NCBI GenBank assembly: GCA_018881555.1
Contig: JACAXG010000106.1
Span: forward strand, 868,001-932,000
Length of the DNA stretch: 64,000 nucleotides
Source: Amblyornis subalaris
Lineage: Eukaryota > Chordata > Aves > Passeriformes > Ptilonorhynchidae
Reading direction: 5' to 3'
Shown: in pieces, positions 38,581 to 50,908 of the stretch
Numbering within the stretch: position 1 is the first letter of the stretch
How the letters are laid out: every line of letters begins with the position of its first letter
The notes under the pieces: model-generated
Database searches by the model: none
The model's input: the letters and a program-made list of their open reading frames with translations, nothing else
What the model was told of the DNA's origin: nothing
Made by a program: the position numbers and the translations under genes

Positions 38581-40743
38581 TCCTGCTGCCGTGAAGTCAC
38601 ACAGTGAGGATATGCATGAAATCCACCACGCATCAAGAAGCGACTCGGGTGGAAGGCCAGGCCAAAGTCACCGTGAAGGAAGACGAGAACAAGGCAAATG
38701 AAATAATTTTATAAATACAAAGGTAGTTCATTTCCTCTGACCTTATTCACCAGGCACATTCAGATCCCCGGGATTGTTAGCAGGAAAGAAGTTATACAGT
38801 TACTTGCAGCGACTGCAGCTTCGACCTGCCTGACCTCGGGGACACCTCCAGTGCAGCCAAAGTGAAATGAGATTTGGTGCTAGAGGAGCCTAATGAGTAA
38901 AACCAGCAGCCTGCAGTACACTTACATCTGCAAGCAGGTCACAGAAATAAATAAAAATCTAAAAACCCAGCTTTGGGTAAAGAGAGGATAATTCTCTGTC
39001 TTGGATAGAGAACTTGCTACTGGTTAATGAATAAAAACCCAGCTGTGAAAATCAGGCTGCTACTAAACTGAATTGTCTCATTTTGAACTGGGAATTACAG
39101 ATCAATGAAACAAAGCATTTGTTATTACGGAAAACCCAGTGTCTGAGCAGGTTCCCTTATTAATTTTAGATGCTGGACAAAGCTCATGCTGCCACTGCGC
39201 TCCCAGCTCACTGCATCTTCTCCTGCACGTGACTTCCCAGGGAGTTTTCAGTTCCCAGGCACTGAAAGCAGAGCCATGGACACCAGCAACACTCGGGATT
39301 GAAAAGGGTTAAGAAGCTGGAAACAAATTCATGGAAAGGCCAGACAACAACAGGTGCTATTTTTTTTACCGAAAATATAGTCAGAGAAGACAGATTTCAA
39401 TAGAGAATATTGTAATTTTACTTTGTTATTGAACCAAACAGGTGTTATACTGTGTAACTGCTCTCTTAATAGTAGAACAGATATCCATTATTTATACTAT
39501 TCATTATTTGTACCTGGTTTTTCTGTACTTGAGCTCAGTGGCTTTAGGTTACGCAGCACACTTGTAAATGAAGCTACCTCTTGCAAAAAGAAAACTACCT
39601 TAGACAACTTTAGTCTAAATAGTTTAAAAAATTGCCTGAAAGATCAATAGCCTGGTATAGAAGTAAAGAAGCAAACATGGGAATGAGTTGGAAAATGCCA
39701 TCCCAATACTCTCCACAGCCTGAGNATAAAGGCAGCAAGAGATGCTCCTTGTAGCCCTGGCATATTTATGAATGCTTAACAAGTGAAGCAAAGAAAAGGA
39801 ACACTTGAGAGGTAATTTTACTATACTGTGAAAAAATAGGTTTCTTCCCCCCCTAGATTTTGTTACAGCACTTAAATAACGAAAAATAAGTTTGCCACAT
39901 CTTCACTCTGAAGCAACTTNTGTTACTGCAAATCCACCATTAACAGCTCTACCTGTGCCTTTAACGAGGTTATAAATGGCAGATGGTAAAAATTAATTTA
40001 ATATTCTCTGTGAGGAAGTATAAACACAAACTTGGGCCCAGTCCTANCAATGGCTGCTCTCATGAGCAAAACTAACTTAACATTACCTCATATTGGGCAT
40101 ATCCCAAGTTTAAGATGCAATTAAAGGCCTGCTTCTGAGGGCACAGCTCACAGTCCTCCAAAGAGGTTGCACATGCACATTGATGCATTTTTGAATAATG
40201 TAAGAAGAAGGCATTTAGCAATGCAGACTTGAAAATGTTTCATTTGGCACAGTTCAGTTTCCCCCAGAAGTACCCGGGCATGAGTAAGAGCTGCTAAAAC
40301 ATGGACTTTCTGGTTTGGATCTNTAGATCTCTAAGTTAACATAAGGAATTAAATCCTTATTAAATTTCATTTCGTTTTAAATGATTTTTTTTCCCTCTCT
40401 TTTCCTTTTCTGCTTTATTAACTTACGCTCCTCTGCCATAGTTATGTACTACTCTTNGTGAGTAGAGGTTTTGGTCTTGCATTGTTCCTTCATCCACAGC
40501 TGAGTGCNCTCTTTGCTGACCAAAACTACCATGCCTGTTATCACTAATAACACATATAAACTCTTACTTTAAATCACTGCCTTATTTTCAAAAAGAGAAA
40601 TTTTACTTTTCTGACAGAAATTCATCTGCTTGCTAATGAGGTTTGTTTCCATCTGTAACTTTGAGAAGAAAAATGGCTATTACTCTGGCAATTTAAAGGG
40701 ACAAATAAAGAATTCCATCCAGCCNTCTATTTAAATACATGAC

Positions 40744-40771
40744 ATTTCTCCCAGTGTAGGATTTACAGGCC
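40744..40771 (+). repeat. 28-base direct repeat, copy 1
   Basis: The 28 bases beginning atttctcccagtgtagg and ending atttacaggcc are repeated exactly at 42101-42128 on the same strand. Flanks differ on both sides. An exact 28-mer match is not expected by chance in 64 kb. Confidence 0.95.
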
Positions 40772-41259
40772 AGATGTATCATTGTAATTACAAACATTTG
40801 CAATGAGTCTCAGTGCAATTGGGGCCCACAGTGAAGTAGTATCACCTCAGATAAAAATCTTTCAACAAGCAATTTCATACCCAAGATTGCTGTAATTTAT
40901 AAATCTCTCCATTATCAAAAATCACCTTTTGATGCCANCAGAGCCAAGAAGGGTTTTGGTGATGCTATATACTTACTTTTTTTTTTTTTTTAATACGTTT
41001 CCAAATTTTATCAATGCCTAATCAATAGATAATGCTGTGATACAGCAATTTCTCTCCCTCCCTTGCACCAGAGCTATTCCTGGCAGAGAAAGCAACGACA
41101 GCCTGAAAATCAACGCCCTCACAACCAGCTTGGGGATTTGGCTGAATTATCCTGCAAAAGGTGCGTTCCTCATTTCCCAAAACATTCCCTTCTCCTCATG
41201 CTGACTATTGAACAGCAGCAGCACGACAAGGCAGCAAGACACAAAGGACTGTTAATGGG

Positions 41260-41700
41260 AAGATAAAAATTGAGACAGAGGAGGAGTAAGAGCTTGGGTA
41301 TCAGCAAAAGAGATGAGACCTCTGAGAGGGTAAAGGGAACCTGTTGAGGACGATGAGAGAGGAAAAATAAANCAACATGGAGAATGAAAAATAGTTTTCA
41401 TAGCAGTTTTAGTAGTTTGTCAGCAGAACTAAGAAAAAAAGTGAGTAAAGTGTGAAAGTAATGAATAAAGCAACAGCAAGGATCAGGGAGAAACAAAATA
41501 TTGTGTGAAAATGCAGTGCTAGAGTGAAAGGGCTCAACTGATGTACAGAAGGCCCTGAGAGAATTGCAAGGACATAAATATGNAAGGAAAGAAGAGAAAA
41601 GAAAATAAGTAATAAAACTGTTTTTAAAGAGATTACAAATTAAATGGATTGCAAAGAGATGTGCATGGAAATGGGGACCNAAATATCAGAAAGAGTTTCT
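41260..41700 (+). repeat. Purine-rich (A/G) stretch
   Basis: The plus strand is dominated by A and G for about 440 bases, with many gagag, ggaaa and gaaaag words (for example gacagaggaggagtaagag and ggaaagaagagaaaagaaaa). No simple unit repeats. On LRP1B's own strand this reads as pyrimidine-rich and so as many weak acceptor-like tracts. Confidence 0.6.
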
Positions 41701-42100
41701 AAAAAGAGCCCAAACGAAACCCTCATGCTGTAACCACACATCTCTGCTTCCTCACTTGCCTAATGACCAGTTCCTGCCCCCTTTGTTGGGCAGACAGGCA
41801 TTTTCTGTCCCAGTGTATCTCAGAGACTCAAAGGTGCAGTTTCCTTGATCCACAAGGCTCCTAAAGAGGGGTCTCCTGTATTGCCAGTGCAGGAGACACA
41901 TCACCTGTACCTGAAAGACAACCCCCATCCAAACTGTGTTTAACACTGAAACATTTGTCTTATTTGTGGCCAAATGCTGCCAAGAAGGTCAAGGCTGAAA
42001 AAGAAAAANAAAAAAAAATGCCATTAGGCTCAGTCTAAAAGCCAGCACAACTTCACAAAGGAGAAATGGTGCCAAGCCTTTCCATCTCTTCTCACCACAT

Positions 42101-42128
42101 ATTTCTCCCAGTGTAGGATTTACAGGCC
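42101..42128 (+). repeat. 28-base direct repeat, copy 2
   Basis: This is an exact copy of 40744-40771, 1357 bases downstream. It is followed by a T-rich run (tttttccccttttttc). An A-rich run (42001-42018) lies about 80 bases before it. The interval resembles no element I recognise. Confidence 0.95.
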
Positions 42129-44106
42129 TTTTTCCCCTTTTTTCTTTTTTTTGGGGGGTGTAATTTATAGCTTAGCTATGAAAATAAAATTGCTTTGGGT
42201 TAAAAACTTAAAAACAAAATCTTCGTCAAAGTACGAATTACTTTTATAGGTTTTTCAAAAGACTGATCTTTTCATTTTCATGTCTTATGAGTATATATCC
42301 CATTAGATCTGCTTCTGTGTAGGAATTGCAATTTTAGCAAGCAATTAGTCCATAAATGAGCTATTTCAGAGTTTTAGGTATTGGGCATCATCCTTCAAAG
42401 GCTCTGTGCTGGCCTTGTATTACACCTCCATGTTTCCACAGACCTCAAAAGAAGCTCATTTTGCCGGCAATCATTTAATTGAATTCCCCGTGAATCACTT
42501 TGGAAAATCACGCTCAGGATAATCAGGCGCAGGCAAAAAAAGAAGGCAGCATTTCCAATAACCGTGTCACTGAGAGATGCGATGACCTTTACATCCTTCA
42601 ACACTGAACTTCTTGTTGCTTGCTTTATTCCAAAGGAAAATAAGCAGCCAGACAGCCACTGAAATTATACTTATTTTATTCTGGACCTCTTGCCAAGGCT
42701 GCTGTGTTTTTGTGCAATAACAGTACCATGATTCCCCAAGAAGTTCTCATCTTTGACACGGACCAGGAAGTTTGTGGGTTTGACACCATCACCCCCTCAA
42801 AACTCATAACTAAAACTTTTGAGTATTTTGCACTATGTGCAAAGGCAAAATGAAATCTAATTTTATGCATTATGCTGCATTTTGTGTACTCATATGGTGG
42901 TGACATAAACTCTAGCACTTTACTGAGTATGAGGGAAAATCTTGTATAAAGATATTCTTACATTATGAGCTGAAAGCATTTAAAAAACAAAGGAATTCTT
43001 CTTTCTTAAACTTTTTGTGCACCAAACAAATCTCCTGCTACACATTTGCAAGGCATGAATCACTCCTAGCACACCAGAAATGAGCTCACCTTACCAAAAC
43101 CATTTGCTTACAGTATAAGTTAATGTAACTGTTTCTATTGGCAAGGTATAAATAACTGTTTAAATATCTGCAGATGTAACAGGCTAACTTCCGAATGATA
43201 ATAAAAATCAAAGTCTTCAACTACTTTTTAAGGTAATTATGTTTGGCTGGAAGAGGTTTGGGTGTTTGGACTATGTAAAGGACAACATTAAAGAACGTTC
43301 AGACTGGAAACCAGAGTGAAATGAATACACAGAACAGAAAGTAAAGTAGGAAGAAAAACAAAACAACATAACACAAAATGTACTTGAATATTTTTAGTCT
43401 TTAAAATGCTTTAAAGAAAATTAGGGTAATTCTATTCCCTGCCAAATTCCACTGTTTACCTGACTGTAGCAGGGCGCTTTCAAAATAATTATTTAAGAAA
43501 AAATACTTTTTATTCACAAAGCTGAAATTGCAGTCCCCTACTTAATGAAGCTGCTGGAGGGCAAGCCCCTGCTGCCAGCCCTTCACAGCTCAGGCAGCAG
43601 TGCCTGACTCACAGGAATGAGACTCTCTCCACTTCTGATTCAAGTGGGACAGATTCACACCTGGCTCTTCCAAGATCCTCATGTTCAGTTTGGTCTAAAT
43701 TTTAATTCCCATAGTGTTACCTGGCTGACAGGGTATCTGATACATACAACAGGTAGTCAGTGCACCATGGCACTCCCTGAGCACTTTGTCATCTTTCCTT
43801 TCAAACATTCCCTCTTGGGCATTTGATCTTTCCATCCTACTCCAGCTCCCATGGTTATCAAGGACACACAGAGCCACACTTAACTGTTCAAAAAACCCCA
43901 GTATATATATTTTAAAACTCAAAAGCAGGCACAAGCTTAGCCATTCCATACTTCAGATGCCAGAAAGCAATGCAGCTCCAACCAAAAGCCAGGTAATGTC
44001 CTGGTGGGACTCACCAGCCCATGTTTAGTGCTGCTCCAGGACTCAGTGTCACACCAGCACACCTTGGCTTTCAGTTGCTGTGACTTTAGATCTGTCTAAG
44101 GGCAGA

Positions 44107-44130
44107 ATGGGCTGGGGCTGTACAGCCCAT
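44107..44130. repeat. Two mutually exclusive nested palindromes
   Basis: GGGCTGTACAGCCC (44115-44128) is a perfect 14-base palindrome. The overlapping ATGGGCTG (44107-44114) pairs with CAGCCCAT (44123-44130) around an 8-base loop. Both share the right arm because GGGCTG is repeated in tandem on the left. Confidence 0.9.
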
Positions 44131-46400
44131 ACAATACAGAGTCCTGTGGTGGGATAACTGTGCCCAGGTGTCCACCCACAGACACAACTCCAAGCACAAG
44201 TCCAAATGATGATAATAGTTTGGCCCATAGTAGGGCAACAGCTGGCCGCTTAATCCCACCAAATTCCTAAAGTCAGTCCCCCCTCACAAAAAGTGAACAA
44301 ACCAGTTTTACACAAAGAAGGAAAATTCATGCATCCTGATAACGGGACAACTATGCCTCAGACGTAGCATTACAGTCCACTGGGAAATTATAAAAAGGAA
44401 TTGCCTCTAAATGTTCTCTGGAGCCTCAGTAGCATTGCCTATACGCTGGCTGTGGCACAAAGGAAGTGCAGAAGCATCAAAGCTATTCCCTGGCCCAAGA
44501 CAAGTGCTCCCCAGCACCCAACAATGGGGAGCCCAGAGGGAAAAGGAGCAGAATTAGTGGTGCGAAAGGCAGGAACATCCTCAAAGAATGATCCCCCTCA
44601 GGATGACAACTGGGCATCATCAAGAGCAGCCCCAAACACCACAGTGGGACAAGCTGAGCTCCTGCACACGGATGGCAATGCAGGATTTGTCTCAATGGGG
44701 TGCTTCTCTGCAACCTTTCCAAAAGGCTTAGAGGGCACGAGCACCATCGACATCCATCCTTTCCAGACTGTTTGCTCTAATACTCTGTTAGCTATCAGAA
44801 CAGCAGCAATCCCATCACACCAGCAAAATGGCCTTTCCTGCAGGGGCTGAGCTCTGTGGTTTCCCAAATGATGGAGTAAGGAGAAAANAGACGTCAAAAG
44901 CTGAAGCCCAGGTTGCAGTCGCCCAGATGTTTTCCACAGGGAAAGGGAGCAGACAACAGCAAACTCCCCGAACAGGATCGAACATTGCAGCCCTGATAGG
45001 CTACATGCCAGTAAATAGGATGGGAAAGGTTCCAGCCACAATAAATACATCATTCCATGTTTTTTCATTATCAGTCTTTGCCANCCATAGCAACTTTGCC
45101 AGGGTAAACTGCAAGAAGAGCCTCAGTGGGAAGTGCGTTTTGTTTTAGGTCTGTAAAAATAGTATTAGGGAAGTTAATACTCCTTCAAAACATTCATCTT
45201 GTTCTGTCAGAAGCACTTCTTCACACCAGCTAACATAAAAGCATGGCAATATTGTATTGCTGCATTAAGTATTTAACTTAATGTTATGTAAACTAGCAGC
45301 AGTTTCATAAAATTTGTTGACATTCGTCATTTTGTGGTGGTTCATTTCCTACAAGAACTTTAGAAGTTTTACACTACTGATAGGAACAGTCCTGATGCAG
45401 AGGGAAAAAAAGGAGCATACAGTCATCATCTGAAAGCAGATTAAATTAATGGCTGGCCAGTAACAAGGCTGAATATCTTGCTGAAAAACAGGTGTAAGCA
45501 GCTATTTTATGTAGCAGATTCCTTGTTCAACAGTAACTACATACACCAGAACTATAAAGAGTAAAAACACAAGACTACGTTTTCCCCTCATGTCCAGCAT
45601 TTTCTTCATTTACCTTTAGCAGCTTCTTGGCAGTGCATCTTCAATGTATGCACATTATTTATTGATCNGAGATTCTCCAAAGCTACTAAAGAGTGGTTTG
45701 GGACCCCAGCTTCTATTGAATTTCAATGAATCTACTCATAAAAGAATTAGGAGCTTTAGGAAATTTTATCTTTATTGTTTCATACCACAAGAGCAACATT
45801 GCATCCAATTATCTTATCCTTTGCTGGTAAAAGAACTACAACAGAGGTACCCAATTAACAATTTTTAAGCTGGTGAAACTAGTCATCCATAATTAGCACC
45901 CAGAGAATGAAAGACACTGTTTTAGCAAACAAAGCAACACTCAAGCTTTTAAACAAGGTACTTCTGGTTGCTGCATTTCTTTTGCTCCTCCAACTCCAGT
46001 TTAATTATGATTATAGAAGATGACATTCCCTCAAAATCCCAGAGAAAGATAATTATCAGAAATAATTTCAACATGTTACAGTGAGGCTAAATCTACTCAA
46101 ACTTCTAGAGACAGGGGCCATTCACCTGTGATGATTTATTAATGGCAACTGGAGTTGTTTCAACTCAGCACCAGTCAGCCACAAATAAACTGTGTGGGTG
46201 GAAGGCATGCAAACAGTATTGGGATAGGATTTAGGAAAGCTCAAATACCAGAACAGCAGTGTCAGGATCACAAACAAAGGGCAGTTGAGGACAGTAGGAG
46301 AGACAAGAGTTGCAGCCTGGCAGTGCAGAGTGAATTGTTTTCAGGATTTTGTTGCTGTTAAAATAAATGAGTGTCAAGCACTTTCATACTTGGCAGTACC

Positions 46401-46428
46401 TTTTAGATCTCAGCTCTGTTAGCGGGAG
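46401..46428 (+). repeat. Diverged 28-base direct repeat, copy 1
   Basis: ttttagatctcagctctg followed by ttagcgggag matches 46944-46971 at 24 of 28 positions. All four differences are transitions. Confidence 0.75.
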
Positions 46429-46943
46429 ATCTCATCTTGTAGGGATTTTTTTCCCTCTTATAAGTTATTTACGACATTCAAACAATACTTGGGGTCACGG
46501 ATGGTTCTAATGGGAAGTCGTGCTGCTGCAAAGCTCTGCTGCCTGCAGCCTGCCACAGATGGAAATGAAAGGAGCTCGGGGGAACCTCGTGCCAGACCTC
46601 AAGTTTCTCTTCACAGGGCAACGATCAGGCAGTGTTATAGCACCTTCCTCTACTCCACGGCCAAGAGACAACAAATCACTCCTTGCTGGAGCTGCTGCTG
46701 CACCCAGCATCACAATACTCAGACATAATCACTGTGTACAGTTTCAGAAAGAAGCCACAGAAAATAAGCAATTTCTTTCCCTGCCCCTTTGTTTCACCTT
46801 GCCCTGGCACAATACATTCTGACAGAGAGGAGCTGGTGAGCTGAGGTTTGAAAACAACACGCAAGCCAGATGAATTCTGAAGCTGCAAACACACAGAAAA
46901 AGCCTTAAGTGCTAAATGGAAGGAGTAATTTGCCAATGTACCC

Positions 46944-46971
46944 TTTTAGATCTCAACTCTGCTAGTAGGAG
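46944..46971 (+). repeat. Diverged 28-base direct repeat, copy 2
   Basis: ttttagatctcaactctg followed by ctagtaggag pairs with 46401-46428. The preceding bases (gtaccc here, gtacc there) are also similar, so the homology may extend slightly upstream. Confidence 0.75.
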
Positions 46972-49900
46972 GTTGAGGAGAAAACCAGGTAATAGTACAT
47001 CACATCAAATATTTGTCTAGTTCCAGAAGCCATTGATATTCCTTGGGCATGGCTTACTTAGGATGAATATGTTATTCAGAGGTACAATTGTGGAACACAA
47101 CATATACAGGTGTAACCAAAAATGGCCATGTTGTAAATTGGATCTTTAAGGTACAATCAATTAGTGAACTTCTCTACTTGTGTCACTATAGCAGTTGCTG
47201 AAAGAAGCTGTAAGTATTTGCCTAAGGCCAATACTACTGGCAAGAATGGTAAAATAAGCAGAAAAATCCAATCAAAAAACCCCAACCAAACCAAAAATCA
47301 CCACTAAAACCACCTACAAGAAAATGAGTATTACACTGATGTTTCAAAGGAGTGCCAGTACCACAGCAGGCAGTAGTGGAGTCAGTATATGATACAAAGG
47401 GTTGTCCCTATTTCTGTTTTTAAACTCTATGCTTTTTAACAGTGTATTTGAGTTTTGTAATTGTACCACCAAGATCATCTGTCAGGTGAGCCTGCAGACA
47501 GCCATTTTATTTTTTCTTTCTACAGTAAGGAAGCCCTCTAAACATTTGCATCAACCTCCAAACCAACAGTTATCTGTAAAATCCAAACTGTCTGGCCAGA
47601 TTCCGGGCTGCCTGATGGAGTTCTATTGATTTCAAGTGAGCTTGCTGATTTAGCCTACTGAAGAACCCAGCATCATGCGATTAGGCTGAGTAAATTGATT
47701 TTTGAATCCTGACTATTTGCAAAAACCCAGTGAACAGCTGAGAGACCACCCAAGAAAGGGTAAAAATTACTTGGTGAAGAGTTTTATTAATACATTTTGT
47801 TTTTTTAAAAAATCAATTTTCTCGCGAACAGCTCTGGAACAGAGAAGCAACAAAATTTGTACACTAAATTATTCATTATGAGTTACTGAACCAGGTTCTT
47901 TGGCACTATGAAAAGCAGCAGCTCCACGGAGAGGAGGAAGAATTCCAGCTGCTAAGAAACAGAAGAGAACACAAGTGTAGGTGCTGTAGGAATCCACTTC
48001 CAGTTTTACAAAGCTACTTGTGAGACCATTTAGAGGAAGATGGGAAGTGGACGGGGAACAGACTGGTGCTGGAATCTGCCTGCTGACAGAAAAAACCACA
48101 GGCAGAGCCAGGACACCTCCAGCACACCCCTTGAAAGCTGAAGGAAGGTGTGCCTGCATAAAGGCCTGTCCCAGCCTTTGCCAACATAGACACTGAATTC
48201 AACAATAACTGAGAATGCCACTCTTTTCTCCTTTCTGTCCCATCCTAGAACTCTTTAAAAACATTAATAAAGGAACTAGATTGTAGGATTTCAGGTGGAT
48301 TCCTCAGGCAATTAGTTGATAGAAGCACATCATATGTGTTTGTACAGTAACTTTCACGTTCTACTGCAAAACTTCGTTAAAAAGCCACCAGGAGAGAGCT
48401 CAGAGACATATTTAGTTCCTTGATGTTTTCTGCAAATAGATGGTTGAGTGATGAGGCTAATAAGAGTTCTCATATTCTCACCATGGGAAAAGCTGCACCT
48501 TGAGAATTTCTTACCTTTTCTACACTTTGAAATCCCCACAGGAGAGAAGTTAAGAACTTCCACTTGCAGGAAAAGCTTTGATCAATGCTTGCACGTTATT
48601 AGAACCCAGAAAACCCTATTACTAGGCACAAATCCAGAGAAAATCAATCAAAATCCATTTGTTTACGGCAATAGGAACGACTAGCAATATCTGCCAGGCT
48701 ACACCAAATAATTCATCATATGTAAGTCAAAAAAGAGCTGANAAATAGGGGCTGCATTCATCTATAAACAAACAGACACATGACTCAGTGCACAGAAAGT
48801 GAACGTGCTGCATCCCTGGCATTAGCACCACAGAGTCCTCAACTGTATCATAACAACATTTTTAATGTAATTTATAAGTTCCTACAGACACCGTGGTGCA
48901 AAGTATCAGCAGGAAAATTCAGGAGCTTTACATACATCTTTAATGAGAAACAACTTACCTGATGAAGCCAGAACAGGCACACGNATTTCAACGATTTCAC
49001 AGCAAATTACGCTGACTAAAAAAATACAGAACCATCAAGACCAAAACAAAACTGTGAGCAATTATGTAAGAAAGCTTCACCCACTGACACTTGGTTCTCA
49101 CACAGAGTCCTGGGCTGAGTTGAACTGAGAGGGTGAGAGAGGGCAGCACACCCAAGGTGATTATTATCTCAGCCCACACAGTCAAGTGCTGCCCAGGNAC
49201 CTCATTAACCAGCAGCTCCTCAGCAAAGGGTGATGTAAGCTGGAAAAGAACAGGGATTCAAACACCTTCCTTCTCTACAACCAGCAAAGCCGTGGAGCTG
49301 ACTCTTACTTTTGATTTAGGACAGCCTAAGTAAAACATTTTACAGAAACTGATCACATTTGCCAAGGGGAAGGTGTTTCCAAGAATGCCACGCTGGCTGA
49401 TGTCAGGAAAAGTGTAGACTCTTTCCCACCCCATCCCCTGTTCTTCAAGCCATCAATAAACTTCAAACGCCGTGTTTTTAATATGCCACAACCTTAAACG
49501 GCATTGGTGAACAAAGGTCTTACAAATCAGTACAATGACCATGCAAAAGTCTCGTGAGGAAAATACCTGGGCATCCAGCAAAGCTGTTGGATTTGGAACA
49601 ACGTGGTGAATATCAGGAGGCAAGTTAAAAACTGTGTATGTGACCATTTTTCTGCTCTTTTCTCAATATTCATTAGNTAGAAAAACTTACAGCTGCGCAT
49701 ATTAACGCTGTGCTTGAAAACAGATCAGAGAAGGCGGTAATCAATCACCAGGGAAGGAACAAAATCTCCACCCAGTGCTTCCCACTGCTGGGTGTTGTTT
49801 TTGAGGCTTCAGGGTGTGTTGAAGGGGGTTAATCAGAGCACCCTCGCCACAGCCCCCGAGGCAATTTCCTGACCTGTCCCAGAGAACGAGCGCTGGAGCA

Positions 49901-50772
49901 GGAAGGCTGCAATCAGCACGGCAGTGTTTGCCCAGGCAGAAACGGCTCCCAGACATCTTGAGTTTCTGTCCCTCATTTTAAAGATTAGGCTCCTAAATAC
50001 TGTCTGGTGTTTGATATTTTCTTTTCTTTTAGCAGCAAACCCCATTTCTGGCCTTCCTGATTGTCAGTACCGCTTTGATACAAAATACATGGTTCTTCTC
50101 TTACATTAAGTGATTATCCTGGGGATAAAAATCAGGAAATTCCCTCATTTTCCTCAGAACACAGGAAACAAGGGAACATTAAGATTTAATAACACCTCAT
50201 CAGTAGTCTACAAGGCTGATAAGAAAAAAGTCTGTAAGGTTGCTACTCTGGTGTTCAGAAGCTCTTAGCCACATTAAAAAAAAAAAGCCCAACAAGGTCT
50301 TCACTATAATTAAATACGTTTTATTAAAGCTTTCCATCATTTTCCTTTCTTTGCTTCTCTCCCTCTCATAGCTCTTACNTCTTCTTTCATTCTTCCCTTT
50401 GATGTTTGTACGCTTTTCATATTTGTATTGAAAATATTTTGCACTCTTCACTTCCACCCCACCTCCCCCTAAGCGTACTTAGAGGAACACATTTCCCTGC
50501 GCCTGACTTTGCCCTCTCAGCTCATCAGTGAGAGCACAGGGGACATAAGNTCCAGTGACAGTGCTCATTACAGAGTGGCACAAGAACAAAACGCCTTCCA
50601 TCTCTCCCATTTCTTCTGCCTCTCACCTACACGGAGAACAAAACCCATTCCCCTCGACAGGAAGATTCACACAGGGTTTATAAAACAAAATCGAATCCGC
50701 CCTTTCGGCTGCGTAGTTAGCGCGACTTGAAATGTTAGTTAGGAGGGAGATGAAATAAAAGAGTGGCTCCTT

Positions 50773-50782
50773 CTTTACTTAC
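50773..50782 (-). other. LRP1B: Splice donor of the LRP1B exon
   Basis: On the minus strand the exon ends ...GGCACCT and the intron begins gtaagtaaag. The six intronic bases gtaagt match the U1 consensus perfectly, while the last exonic base is T rather than the usual G. Together with the acceptor this fixes both exon borders. Confidence 0.85.
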
Positions 50783-50908
50783 AGGTGCCTAAAGACTCGT
50801 CTGAATCATCGGGACAGTCGGGCTCCCCGTCGCACAGCCAGTGCCAGGACACGCAAGTGACGCGGTCGTGACACAGGAACTCTCCCACGTCACACAGGGG
50901 GTGCTCCT
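50783..50908 (-). CDS. LRP1B: LRP1B internal coding exon (first LDL-receptor class A module)
   Basis: Read on the minus strand, this exon encodes 42 codon-equivalents of an LDL-receptor class A repeat of a giant endocytic receptor. LRP1B is a type I membrane protein that binds and internalises extracellular ligands; class A modules bind ligand through a calcium-stabilised acidic loop. Visible motifs, in order, are [32 protein letters not shown] and a final GT before the split codon. Five of the six module cysteines lie here. The sixth is expected from the terminal T joined to GY in the next exon. The acidic calcium cage (D-G-E-x-D-C-x-D-x-S-D-E) is intact. The FLCHD/VTCVS pattern fits LRP1B better than LRP1, whose first module reads FACRD/ITCIS (from memory). 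The exon is phase 1 at both ends, as usual for class A modules, so skipping it would keep the frame. It is much richer in CpG (about 10 in 126 bases) than its introns. Odd residues are W-H before WLCDG, where human LRP1B has Q-S as I recall it. I infer exon 2 from the position of this module just after the signal peptide. Confidence 0.9.

Larger units (their letters stand above)
32031..40743. other. Intron, no gene recognised apart from the CR1 fragment at 35.35 kb
   Basis: Includes a small GC-rich hairpin CCATCGC/GCGATGG (34561-34577), poly(A) runs, a moderately GC-rich section at 36010-36420 with CpG-poor open frames, and the AT-rich block at 38000-38580. No splice-bounded cysteine-rich exon was found. 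Confidence 0.55.
42129..50772. other. Intron immediately downstream of the exon, no gene recognised
   Basis: Open frames up to 156 codons (44598-45068 minus; 44401-44850 plus) overlap on opposite strands in a GC-richer part and have no domain I recognise. Repeats here are the 46401/46944 pair and the nested palindrome at 44107. Confidence 0.55.
1..50782 (-). other. LRP1B: LRP1B intron downstream of the exon (5' part, continues past the window start)
   Basis: This is non-coding sequence on the gene's strand after the donor at 50782, extending off the left edge. I looked for the next class A module of LRP1B (cysteine-rich, ending in a DCPDG-type motif followed by a donor) and saw none, so this intron is at least 50.8 kb. 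Its recognisable content is listed separately: CR1 fragments, homopolymers, tandem and inverted repeats. Intron identity follows from the exon; intron number is inferred. Confidence 0.8.

Noticed and set aside
44401..45068. Overlapping 149- and 156-codon open frames on opposite strands
   Set aside because: Mutually exclusive frames in a GC-richer section with no domain recognised; consistent with chance.
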